A stretch of 64,000 nucleotides of DNA from Heliocidaris erythrogramma (lineage: Eukaryota; Echinodermata; Echinoidea; Camarodonta; Echinometridae), in assembly GCA_025617745.1 (NCBI GenBank), contig CM046871.1, positions 31,565,579 through 31,629,578 on the forward strand, given 5' to 3'. Shown in pieces: positions 1-11,000 of the stretch (positions are counted from its first letter, which is position 1; each line of letters starts with the position of its first letter). The notes beneath the pieces are model-generated. The model saw only the letters and a program-made list of their open reading frames with translations. It was not told where the DNA came from and made no database searches. The position numbers and the translations under genes were made by a program.

Positions 1-325
1 ATCTGCGTATGTCTGCGGATCCTGCGGATTAGGTTACGGATGGATACGGACGTTTTACGCAAAAATACGCAAAGATACGGATCAATACGCATGATACGGA
101 ACAATACGCAAATTCTACCTAAATTCTGCGCAAAAGACCTTGCGCGGGAAATTTAAAATAATTTTGAGATTTTCAAAACTTTTTCGCGGAAGACCTCGAT
201 TCCTGCGCACTCCCACGGATTTTTACGGATGCACTTACGGATGATACGCATGATACGGATTGCTGCGGATTTCTACGGATTTTTACGGATGCACATCCGC
301 AGACATGCGTATCGCGCGTATCTGT
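1..325. repeat. Iterated TACGGAT/TGCGGAT short-motif repeat with inverted ends
   Basis: The first 325 bases are made of short variants of TACGGAT, TACGCA and TGCGGAT, unlike the unique AT-rich sequence that follows. The left edge reads GCGTATGTCTGCGGAT and the right edge (about 290-312), reverse-complemented, reads ACGCATGTCTGCGGAT. The block therefore looks like a small foldback or non-autonomous DNA element with inverted ends. The left edge may be cut by the window boundary. From 326 to 860 I see no gene or clear repeat apart from an (ATT)n run at about 818-850. Confidence 0.5.
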
Positions 326-859
326 CCGTCTGACCTAAGCATTAGTGATATTGCAATCCTTTTGGTTCGCAATGGTTTTTTGGCATGCACCCTTGTTAAA
401 ATTCACCGAAACTGTCTTCTTTGCAAAATGATTTCTATCTGAAAAGGGCTTTATAAAGCAAAAATCCTGAATCACGGGTGAATAACATCTCATTAACACA
501 AATTTGAAAAAGAAAAATATGCACAATGAGGATTGGAGCAACCAGGCCATTTCACAAAAGGCATCTCCTTAACATCATGCCTATTGTGTTTTACAAGAAA
601 GTGAACCAACTAGATTTTTGCACAAAATGTTGAAGACAATGGTGTTCATATGACCCTGGAAACCTCAACAACTTACCATTGGAAATATGAATTACTCTTT
701 CATATGGTATGGATTTCATTGTTGGTAAACATATAGTTCATTTACAGGAATTTTGCAAAGTTGGGTTTCCTTTTTTTTGAAACGCCCAGCATATACATAA
801 TTTCTGTACTTTATGAATTATTATTATTATTATTATTATTATCATATTATTATTGTTGC

Positions 860-1955
860 ATATATGCTAATTATGCTAATTACTTCAATTGCATTACTTC
901 GAAATGAAAAAAAAATGGTGTTATAAATAAATTCCGCATCATAAACCCTAGAAAAATATTATTTATGTTTTCAGGCTTTCTGGATAAAAAATGGCAAAGA
1001 GTTCCAAATATAGTACATATGCTAATTAGCTCATTATTAGCTCATTATGCTTATTATGCTAATTACGTCAATAAAATTGCGTTACTTGAAATTAAAAACT
1101 GGTGTCATAAATGAATTCCTCGTCACAGAAAACCCTAGAAAAGTTGTATTATTTATGTTTTCAGGCTTTCTGGATAAATAATGGCAAAAGTTCCATATAT
1201 TGTACATATGCTAATTAGCTCATTATGCTAATTACATCAATTGTGTTACTTGAAATTAAAAACTGGTGTCATAAATGAATTCCTCGTCACAGAAAACCCT
1301 AGAAAAGTTGTATTATTTATGTTTTCAGGCTTTCTGGATAAGCAATGACAAAGAATTCCATATATTGCACATATGCTAATTAGCTCATTATTAGCTCATT
1401 ATGCTTATTATGCTAATTACGTCAATAAAATTGCGTTACTTGAAATTAAAAACTGGTGTCATGAATGAATTCCTCGTCACAAAAAACCCTAGAAAAGTTG
1501 TATTATTTATGTTTTCAGGCTTTCTGGATAAACAATGGCAAAGAGTTCCATATATTGTACATATGCTAATTAGCTCATTATGCTTATTATGCTAATTACG
1601 TCAATTGCGTTACTTGAAATTAAAAACTGGTGTCATAAATGAATTCCTCGTCACAGAAAACCCTAGAAAAGTTGTATTATTTATGTTTTCAGGCTTTCTT
1701 GATAAACAATGACAAAGAATTCCATATATTGCACATATGCTAATTAGCTCATTATGCTAATTATGATATTTATGTCAATTGCATTACTTAAAAATAAAAA
1801 TTGATGTCATAAATGAATTCCTCGTCATAAAAACCCTTAGAAAAGTTGTATTATACATGTTTTCAGCCTTTCTGGATTAAGATTAGCAACATATTACTTA
1901 TTGCACATATGCTAATTAGATGATTATGCTAATTAGGCTAATAAAAAAAATTGCT
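860..1955. repeat. Tandem array, about 166-189 bp unit, about six copies
   Basis: A unit containing ACATATGCTAATTAGCTCAT, then AAAACTGGTGTCATAAATGA, AAACCCTAGAAAAGTTGTAT and TTTTCAGGCTTTCTGGATAA recurs with starts near 1017, 1203, 1369, 1558, 1733 and 1903. A diverged partial copy comes first at about 860. Unit length varies because the TTAGCTCATTA segment is present once or twice. The outer copies are more diverged than the inner ones. Small open frames inside the array are by-products of the repeat. The unit is close to nucleosome length, but no function is claimed. Confidence 0.85.
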
Positions 1956-2109
1956 CAAGGTTGCCAAGGTGGCAACCAAGCTGAATTTACTTCAATACCC
2001 ATCTAGAACACAAATCAACAAAAAAACCTTGTACTTAACAACTTTTCCAGGTCATGTACATGGTATATGGTACCGTCTACTGGACTAATGGCATAATTAT
2101 TTTCTTACG

Positions 2110-2400
2110 TGGGTTCCCCCGGTGAGAGCTACAGAGTCTTCACTACGTACCGTTCGCCGGACGCACGCGCAATCGTCGTCTGATTCGGTCGACGGCGAGG
2201 CAAAGCACGCGGGCCAATGGGATTTGGTCGTTCAGGAAATCGCTCACCTGCTGCCAGTCGTCGTGCAACGCGAAGGCGACGTTGCACATGCGGGCCGCCA
2301 GGCCGACCGGTAGGGACGGAAGGCGGCTCGCGGCGGGCAGCGGGAATTTTATAGAGTCCATCGGACCCCCTCCTGCAGGGCGTGCAAAGTCAATCGAGGC
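2110..2400 (-). other. GC-rich, CpG-rich island with a 72-codon minus-strand open frame
   Basis: This about 290-bp island is far richer in G+C and CpG than its AT-rich surroundings. On the minus strand it is open from ATG at 2361 to a stop at 2143. The predicted peptide starts MDSIKFPLPAASRLP and continues with an amphipathic, Arg-rich segment ending RRLRVRPANGT. I do not recognise the family. It has no visible signal peptide or cysteine motif. It could be a short coding exon, a CpG-rich promoter, or a fragment of a mobile element. An internal CAG|GTGAGC (minus strand) could act as a splice donor. Function unknown. Confidence 0.3.
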
Positions 2401-2579
2401 GGGCGGGGACCCCCGCGTGCGTTAGCGAATTAATTATATTAGATATAAAGTATTTATATTGTGCCAACCCCAAATTAATAATGTACACAAGGCGCAATGG
2501 TCAAGAAACAGAAGTACGGTACATGAAAATACACACAAAAATTGAAAGAGCAGTCCAGGCAGTGTGGATTAGTCGGGGT

Positions 2580-2945
2580 ACTCGTTTTTCCGAAGGTCCA
2601 TAATTCCGAAGTTTCGTCATTCCGAAACACACATTTCCCTTAGTAGGGGTTCATAATTCAGAAAATGAAATAGGGTTCACAGTTCCGAACATTTGATTCA
2701 TTGTTCCGAAGGTTCGTTTTCCGGAGGTTCGTATTTCCGAAGGTTCATAATTCCGAAAATGCAATAGAGCCCTGCATACCTTTTCGGTATTACCAGCCTT
2801 CGGAAATATGAATCCTTTTTAATTTTTGGAACTATGAACCCTTTTTAATTTTCGGAATTACGAACCGTCGGAGTAACGAACCTTTGGAAATACGAATCTT
2901 CTGAAAAACGAACCTACGGAATTATGAACCTTCGGAAAGAGGATA
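2580..2945. repeat. Iterated TTCCGAAGGTTCATAATTCCGAA motif array, head-to-head
   Basis: The segment is a chain of variants of TTCCGAAGGTTC(A/G)TAATTCCGAA. In the left half (2580-2760) the motif reads forward; in the right half (about 2790-2940) it reads as its reverse complement, TTCGGAATTATGAACCTT. The whole block could fold into one long imperfect hairpin. The same motif and organisation recur at 37690-38285. Confidence 0.75.
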
Positions 2946-2964
2946 TAGGTAACCGTGTCTTTCA

Positions 2965-3355
2965 CGTCATATTCTTTAAAGATTAAGTTGAGTTCTGGTT
3001 AAACAATCACAATGTGAAAGAAACGATTTGGAAGGGATGATTATGCAGTAGCCTACCTAAGAATCGGTGTATACTGGAATTTTTTGGAATCATCAAAATG
3101 ATAAGAAACTTATTCAATCTTGCTGAATGTCACATGCACTACACACAGAAATGTGTGTAGACTATACGAACATGAGGCTTGAACGTTTGGTTAAAACTTT
3201 TCAACTATTTCTCGTCGTATTTCACATAATTATGATGGCATCTGAAGCGCAATTCTTTTCAGACTTCTTCCATGATATTCTTCCAAACTTAAAGAGAAAA
3301 AGTGAGAAAGCTCACAAACTATTTGTCACCCATACCAGAACACAACCAACTCTTT
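2965..3355 (+). repeat. Dispersed repeat family R1, copy 1
   Basis: This stretch resembles 10690-11085 (same orientation) and the reverse complement of 24068-24475. Shared landmarks are AAGTTGAGTTCTGG, a 'gaaatcggtgtatactg'-like block, the GTCACATGCACTACACACAGAAATGTGTGT segment and CTTCCATGATATTCTTCCAAACTTA. Similarity runs to about 3355 (ACTCTTTAATCCTC), the point where copy 2 meets the splice acceptor of WSC exon 2. Short open frames across it look like repeat by-products. Confidence 0.65.
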
Positions 3356-3499
3356 AATCCTCTTTTGTCCGCGAGAGGGCTGACTGTTTACAAGCGCCTA
3401 TTCTACAGAATCTCTCGGAAACTATTGAAGAACAAAGATGACATTGATCTTTTGAAAGTTAGCAAACACTGCGATCTTCAGGAGTTCCTACACTGTTAA

Positions 3500-4975
3500 G
3501 ACAGTGCATATCAGAAGGGTTGAGGTAACAAACTTCTTGCTCTTTTAAAGCAACTCGTAAAAAGTATTCGTTCACTCTTTAAAACTGTAATTTCATTTTC
3601 ATTCCCTGCTTATTCTGTAAACATTTTTAAATCTACAATTTCCCTTGTACTGTAAGGTATTTTATTCCCTAATAAATTGGTACCTATTTTGTAATGATGG
3701 ATATAATTTACGGGCACTTCATAAATAAGGGCCAATGTTACATGGGGCATCAATTCCGTCGTGACGGGGGATTTTTTCACTCACAGGGATATTTTTGTCG
3801 CATGCAGGACCCTTCTATAGGTTTTGAAAATGTTAGGGCACTAGCCCTAAAAACCAAAACCCATACACCCCCCCCCCCAAAAAAAAACAACAACAACAAA
3901 CAACAACAACAACAAACAAACAAATAAAAAAAAAAAAAAACAGGCAGTTCCCGCCAACCTACGCATCCCTCTTGATCCGTTATTGAAATATGCCCCTTTC
4001 TTACTTCAATTGTCGTAATATACACCTTTAACTCTGGTTGGGTTATCAGTAATGTATTATAAGAGATGTAAGATGTTCATGTTATTTGGCAGTAACGGGT
4101 AATAGTACTGTACCAACTTTATCATATATGAAACACAAGGTACAATCTCATCTAAGTAATATACTTTATTAGTATATAGATTGTTCATCATAGTAAAATA
4201 TACATTGCATTATGTGATTTATATCTACAGATCAGTTTTTCAGTATTATGTATTGGATCTGTCCCGCTTATGCAGGTAGCGACTGGTCATTAACAACATA
4301 TTGAAATAACAATCAGAGCATCGGAGCATCGAAGCATCGGACATCTTTTGCTAAAGGAGAATGCACAGTTTACCAACTGGATGCTAAAGATCAAAAATGA
4401 AATTCAAACCATAACTTTTTCATCTCTTTCTATAATACACAGACTGGTCATTGTTCTGAGCGAAAGCTGTGCCATGCTCCGATATGGTGCTATTAACTTT
4501 GAAGTTTACTCGCAGCATCGATAAAGAATAGTCACATATTCGTAACAACAAAACAAGAAGAAAAAGATGAAAGTAATCATATTTCTTTTGACATTCTGAT
4601 CCTGAATCGATTTATTGTGTGGATGTGAGGTTTGTCACAATAAATAAAATAAACTATACATACTCACTAATAAATACTTATATTGTGATTTTACGTCCAA
4701 ACTAATCGAAATGTAAAATTCGTGAGGTTCTGACAAATCGCTTGAAGATAAAGTCTAAAATAGATAGGCATCTATGTAACTTGATACTAAAGAAATATTG
4801 TCGAATTGATACAGACATTGGCAGTCCATCTTTACAATGATGACATGAATCAGCCTTTCAATGTCTCCACAACCAGAATTCTGCTGCTAAGTCATTCAAT
4901 AGAGTGCAGCATACTGTGGCATGATTGCATTTGTAGCCCGGCTACAGGCAGTTTGCAAGCAAAAACCCTGGTCAG
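3500..4975. other. Gene-free AT-rich stretch
   Basis: No gene-like frame, tRNA or clear transposon end is visible. It holds a poly-C run followed by an A-rich (CAA)n tract at about 3868-3942 and otherwise unremarkable AT-rich sequence. Confidence 0.4.
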
Positions 4976-4977
4976 CC

Positions 4978-5013
4978 CAAGGAGTTATCACATGTCTGTG
5001 ATAACTCCTTGGT
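4978..5013. repeat. Short palindromic element, CAAGGAGTTATCACA ends
   Basis: CCAAGGAGTTATCACATG is followed at once by its near-perfect reverse complement CTGTGATAACTCCTTGG. A sister copy lies at 55047-55081, and single arms occur near 22610 and 51290. This is the signature of a MITE collapsed to its two terminal inverted repeats. Confidence 0.7.
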
Positions 5014-5019
5014 CAGTCG

Positions 5020-5690
5020 TAAAGTCGTAAAGTCAGTCGTAAAGTCAGTCGTAAAGAATGTATGTCTCACCAAGTCTTGTACAAAATCTCCTCAGGTAAC
5101 AATGAGGAATTTTAGACGATATCAGAAGTCTTCGTTCCATGAAGATCTTGCATCTCTACCTTGGGATAAGGTATATGAATGTAAAAAAGTTGATAAAGCA
5201 TACTCAAAGTTTCTCGCTCTGTTCATGAAAACTTGTAATAAGCATGCACCACTTGTTAAAAATATTAGTCTAAAATACATTCTAAACCGTGGATAACAAA
5301 GGCAATTCACAAATCGATTAAGAAAAGGCATCGACTGTAGTCTAAGTTTCTCAAATCAAACTTTGATCCTGATGTGCATTTAAGGTATAAGAAATATAGA
5401 AATATGTTAACGACAACTTTGCGTAAGGCAAAACAAATACATTATGGGAACTTATTCCAGAAGCACAAAGGTAATGCTTGTAAAACTTGGAATACAATCA
5501 ATGAATTATTAGGTAGACAAGATGGTAGCAAAGCATCAGTGGAGAAATTAAACTATGATATAAATGGTGTACAGCGTGAATCAAATAACCCTAAAAAAGT
5601 TGCTGAAATTTTTAATGATTTCTTTGTTAATGTTGGTCATAATGTAGCTCAACAAATCCAGAACGCCAATATGAAATTTGTTTTACGGAC
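5020..5690 (+). mobile_element. Non-LTR retrotransposon (CR1/L2-like LINE) fragment, linker and start of reverse transcriptase
   Basis: Plus-strand frames with internal stops and a frame change encode pieces typical of the region between endonuclease and reverse transcriptase of CR1-like LINEs. The first (about 5100-5290) contains MRNFRRYQKSSF, LASLPWDKVYECKKVD and FMKTCNKHAPLVK. The second (5374-5690) contains YRNMLTTTLRKAKQIHY, KTWNTINELLGRQDGS and PKKVAEIFNDFFVNVG. The catalytic palm is absent because the copy stops at about 5685, where a SINE-like sequence begins. It is dead: stops occur at about 5294 and 5338. The (GTCAGTCGTAAA)n run at 5012-5060 is at its 5' edge. Confidence 0.8.
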
Positions 5691-5842
5691 GTGTATCAAT
5701 CAGATATGATTATTTACGTCTGGGGACCGACCTTTAACGGCACCATCCGAAAGACGTGACTCAGTTTCGAACCTGGGTCCGCTGAATCAGTTTATAACTC
5801 CCACTCTTAGCTGGATTACAGGCGCACGCCACAACGCCCAGT
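5681..5842 (-). mobile_element. SINE-like element with 7SL (SRP) RNA-like head, copy 1
   Basis: Read on the minus strand the block starts GGGCGTTGTGGCGTGCGCCT, then TGTAATCCAGCTA, and about 45 bases later CAGCGGACCCAGGTTCGAA. This order of GGGCG..GTGGCG.GTGCCTGTA.TCC.AGCTA and GG.CCAGG.TTC matches the Alu domain of metazoan 7SL RNA, including the UGUAA turn bound by SRP9/14. The rest (GTCTTTCGGATGGTGCCGTT, then a CAGACGTAAATAATCATATC tail) is not 7SL-like. A second copy is at 53581-53750, and the tail alone recurs at about 55706-55768. The 7SL assignment comes from memory of the RNA and needs an alignment. Confidence 0.5.
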
Positions 5843-6189
5843 TGTAGGTAGCTGGGTTAGGCTTAGACCAGGAGGTAGCTGGGTTAGGCTTCCTTGAAGA
5901 GTGAAGGCACAATGATTTTCTGACAAAATATCAAATTAGCGTCTGTGCTTGCAGACTACAGACGAGGCGTCATTTCATTTGCGTCATTACCTGCGTTAGA
6001 GTCGAGGCTGTGAAGGCAATTGCCACACACGTCAGTTATTATCCCCACTGTCCATTTTGCAATCACTTTTTAAACGCCATGACTCTTCCATGCCGCGCAG
6101 GAGACCGTACCAGCCACTGACGCGGTCCTGACGTCACCAAATGACGCATCGTGTAAGCCGGGCCTTCTCTCGGCAGCTGGATGAATATT

Positions 6190-8042
6190 TTAGAAAATAT
6201 TTTCATTTACGATCTTATAAAAAGGTATGTTTTGATCTTTCATTCTCTGACGAAAAGTACGAGTGTATGCTACATCACCCATTGCTAATCGACGACAAAG
6301 ATTGGGAGCGTTTTTGTTCAGGAAAAACGTCTCTGCTCTTCGATCGATCTTCTTGACTCTGGTTTTATTCAAACATGCATCGGAAGCATCGGAGAGCATA
6401 TTTCTTAAAGTAGCTAAATCTTGGGAAAAAGAAGGTCCGTAATCACGAACTTTCTGCCAAAATGTTTCATTAAAATGTTCGTAAAGCCTCACATCAGCTT
6501 TATTCCACTGACGAATTTCATCCGCCAAGTTATCGTCATCTTTCCTTCGATACTTTTCTGAACGAACCCCTTGTGCCAGATAAACAACATCATCCATCCG
6601 CCAACAGAGTAGCTTGCGTAGCAACACTAAGGATTCGTCAAAGTACTCGGTGATCATCACGAGATCGAACTCAGAATCGAGCTCACGAATCTTATTTCTG
6701 ACTTTCTCCTCATTGTCCATGTCTTTGTGGTCCATTCCGAAGTCGAAGAGATGCTGGTTGTGCATGCTCTCTTTGTAGTACTGTTTCTTCTTCATTACCC
6801 GCGCGAAGTACTTTTTCGGCGCCGAGAGAAAGAGTTTCATGGGTTCTTTTGATGGCGGCATCGCCTTCCAGATCTCGAAGTAGTTAAAGGCCGATTGCCA
6901 CTGCGCTGCCGGTTCTCGAAGAATCGTTACATACCTTTGAAAAATTATACAGTTATATTATTTATTCTTGCATGTTATTCTTTAGAGAAACAAAACAAAT
7001 GTTGCACCGAGGTATCACACATTACTTAGAGCATACCGCATAATGAAAATGTCCACCATGTCCATTTACAATAACAGCTCATATCATGATGACTGGTGTA
7101 GTTACAATGAACAAGTTTCCACCTCCGGGTGTCAAATACAATTTGCTTATTTTTCACACCCTCCTTCTTTTTGTTAATGCCCTCATTTCATCCCTTCCAT
7201 TTTCACCCCTTTATAATCAAATGCGTATTGTGTGAATTAAAATAGTGGTCTTTTTGAAGAGGAAAATCAACTCAAGGGCGATTTCAGTGCCCCATAGTCA
7301 TGAGTGTATATCCATTAGAAATCACCTTCGGATTACGTAAAACATCATTGTAATGCCAAAAAGGTGATGCACAGGGCTATTGAAATTGTCTTGGGTTGAT
7401 TTTTTTCAAAAGTGTCCAATAAATTACCTGGCGTCATGGAAAACTTTGGTCATCTCCTTCCTGTTCAGTCTGGCGTGATTAGTCAGCATGTCATATCCTT
7501 TTTCCAAGCTCCATCTTCTTTTCTTTGAATGATTACCTGGCAGACCTGCTATCTTCTTGGCGCTGAAGATGTTCCTGTTCAGTATAGACGAGCCAAGGCC
7601 TATATTAATCTCCCTGTACTTGTACGATATGTACGATCTCGCTTTCAAGCGTAAATTAACGTTATGTCAATCAAATGTAAAAATCATCGTGATGTTTTAT
7701 TAACAAATATTCGATTTAAAGTTATTGATGATGTCCAAAGGAGGCCAGTGTCGTGCTTCGCACCTCTGAAAATAGGTTACCCAGCCGTTTAATGAATGTG
7801 CAAATATATTTATTTTATAGGTATTTTTAATCAAATAGAAAATAACTACTACTACTACTAATACTACTACTACTACCACTACTACTACTACTACTATAAC
7901 TGCTACTAATACTACTACTATTACCACTACTACCACTACTACTACTACTACTGCTACTCTTGCTACTACTACTACTACTACTACTACTACTATACTACTA
8001 CTATAATTGCCACTTCTACACCACTACTACCACTACTTCTAT

Positions 8043-8077
<35 letters not shown>

Positions 8078-11000
8078 TACTACTACTATAATTACCACTT
8101 CTACCACCACTACTACCACTACTTCTATTACTACTACTACCACTACTACTATTACTACTATACCTGTAGTTGATAAAGTGACCCTTCGTTGGGACAAGGA
8201 CGGTAAGGTTTCTGGTGTAGGCATAGCGATCAAAGATGGAGCCCAGCGTTGTGGAACCTGTCTTGTGTGTCTTGAGGTACACCACCTTGTGGTGTGGTTG
8301 GCAGGAGTTCTTTGTGGACCAGTAAGAAGATACGGAAGACGTCGGTCTGGAATGATAATAATGATAATATAATCCATTTTACCATGTTTACAGTCTTAAA
8401 CATCAAATAGGGAACTTAGAAAAGTTCTTTCCGTTGAACATTTTGTGAAAATCAGTGGTCTCCCGACAATGTCAGCTTTGTTGCCGAAAAAGCAACTTTT
8501 GGCAATATTATTATGTGTTATTCATCTTATGCAATGCAACCTGCGAATGGAGGTTATATCAGGAAATTATATTGTATCAAATTTTGCATTGCACAAGATT
8601 AACAACACAGTTAGGGTTAGGTGCAGCGAGCACACTGTATGTGAGTTGTCTTTATTATTCAAAATTATTCATATGTTTCGCATACACCCATCCCAGTCGG
8701 TGGACATTATTACCCTGGCTTTAGGCACAGCTTCCCTAAGGCGCTGAAAGCGTCCAAGGAATAAATTATACCAGGTACCAATTTACTACAACTGGGTGGA
8801 GAGTAGAAAATTTAGATTAATGTCTTGCCAAATGACATTAGTGCCGCGGCGGGACTCGAACCGCGAACCATGTGATCCACAGTTCGGTGGACGTATCCAC
8901 CAGACCACGACACCTCTACACGTCTGGAAGAGAGGAAGTGAGAGTCTGTAAGCAGATAGATCGATGGATACTGAACGGAGAGAAAGGGGGTGATAATTTT
9001 TAATTGAGCAATCGTAGGAGTACGAGGCAGTGTGGGGGAGAAGCTGCAGCCTCCACTCCCATTTTTAAAGATCCTGGTAACCACCAACTCATATTCGAGC
9101 AGCGAGTGAAATTGCAATTTCTAAACAGAAAGTTAAAATGATATCTCAAAATAATAACCCGGTCACGAGACTTTCACATCGTCTGAGTTATCTAATTTTA
9201 TTCATTGCACGTTGCTAGGGCATTCGCATTTTTTTTCTTCAGGTAGGTTTATGCAGTTGGAATGGAAAGAGCACTTCCCCTTCCAAAAATAATGTTCACA
9301 AGTTAGAGACATTCGAAACTGTAAGAGCATTTAAATCATTAACGCTATACGAGAATTCAAGTCCACACTGGCGTAGCCGGAGTTGTTTAACGGGAGGCAC
9401 ACAAGATCACAGATTCATATAGTTACATACAGGCACAGACACACACACACACACACAACCGCACACGCACACAGGGGTAGGGGTAGGGTTATTAGGTGTT
9501 GACATCTAAGTTCTGTAGATGACCTTTTTTTTTTCTTTCTTTAGCGGATGAAGAAGGGGCCCCCTGTGCCCTCCCCTGGCTACGCCTATGCGACTCTAGA
9601 GTTTCTAAAGTAATTTATATCTATTTAATTGCTGAACAATTATTATGAAGACGCTGTGCTTTCATTACTAATAATAGTGATCTGTAACGAATGATTTATG
9701 TTGTTTCACATGTATCATTTGTTTTTCCATTCTTCTTCTGCGTTTTGATAAATCTCTACTTAGGTATATCTAATTTCCAGTTTAATTTCTGTATACGTAC
9801 GTAGATACTCTACATGTTGTTCTTGTTATTTTTGTTGCTGTTATACTTTTCTGATTTAGTATAATGGTGATGTCATGAGCTCATACATGTATATCTTCTC
9901 AACTATGAAATCCTGCACTTTCAATGACCTTTTTGCATTTCGAAAGTGAGAAATCAAGTTTTGGTTCCTAATGAAGTCATGACGTAGACAAGAGTTGTAT
10001 CTTTTTATTTCATCCACCTGAGCAGAATCACGTGGGGCGACATTACAATATGACTTTTCCATCCCCCCTTACCTCATCTTCTAACTTCTTTCACAATCTG
10101 CAACACAATACGATACAATGCACAACGTTCACTGAGTTGTGACAAGGTGACTGAAAGCACTTTACAGTTTCATTTTCTCACGGCGTATTTTCCAGGCTCG
10201 ATCTCTTCAGCTGACACTCTCTACTTTCTAAAAAAATATCTCGTCACGGAGCTGGAATATGAATCTTCAGATAAAAATGCACACGTTTTTAATTCTCTGC
10301 TCTGTTTTATCCTCATCTGTATCACCGTCTGTCGCTACCTGTACAGATCCTATGTGTCCGGAACGGATTGAAGGTAGGCTCAGACAAATCATTTTAGTTC
10401 CCGCCCAAAGCATGTCGTAATTGCATAACTATCGAAATATCCTTTTCTGTTGTGATTTCCCTAACGTATAGGAGAGCACCAGAAGCGCCGCAACGTCTTA
10501 GAATTTCAGTATATACTGACTGGCCCCTTTTACGTCCTGTCACATAATCCACGAGAACTATAGACTTACGGCTACTACTGTTCGACGTGGTCTCGGTCTC
10601 GTGGGCCTTCAATCAGCCAAGATCTCACCTATAATTATGCATTGGCCATTTTCCCTTCCCGAAATTAGTTTTTATTTCATATTCTCATCCATTTTAAAAA
10701 CAAAGTTGAGCTTTGGTCACGAGATGGAATTGCGAAATTAATTATCTCAAAGCAATTGGGAAAGGTTGATGATTATATAGCATATAAGAATTGGTGTATG
10801 CTGTAAGGTTTTTGAAATCACAAAAATGGTAAGAAATTGACTCAGTCCTGCTGAGAGTCACATGCACTGCACTCAGAAATGTGTGTAAGGAATTACACTC
10901 AAATGTTCGGCCCAAACCTTTCAGCTGTTTCTTGTCATATCTTTAATGTGAGGGCATTTGAAGAGCAATCCTTTTCAGGGGACATTTCTACTATGATAAT

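Noticed and set aside
3127-3499. Secreted-looking 76-codon frame and the next 65-codon frame
   Set aside because: Most of this lies in repeat R1, whose other copies do not preserve the frame.
8007-8377. Overlapping 89-121 codon frames on both strands
   Set aside because: They run through the ACT microsatellite. Only the part of the minus-strand frame above 8164 (exon 2 of gene A) is coding.
8840-8915. tRNA gene on the minus strand
   Set aside because: Boxes A and B are present but the cloverleaf is imperfect, and the sequence continues into a SINE body shared by three other loci.
10394-10612. 72-codon minus-strand frame (SIVLVDYVTGRKRGQSVYTE...)
   Set aside because: Looks protein-like but has no ATG, no matching splice partner and no family I recognise. 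It lies in intron 1 of both the WSC gene and gene A, so it could be a decayed exon at most.
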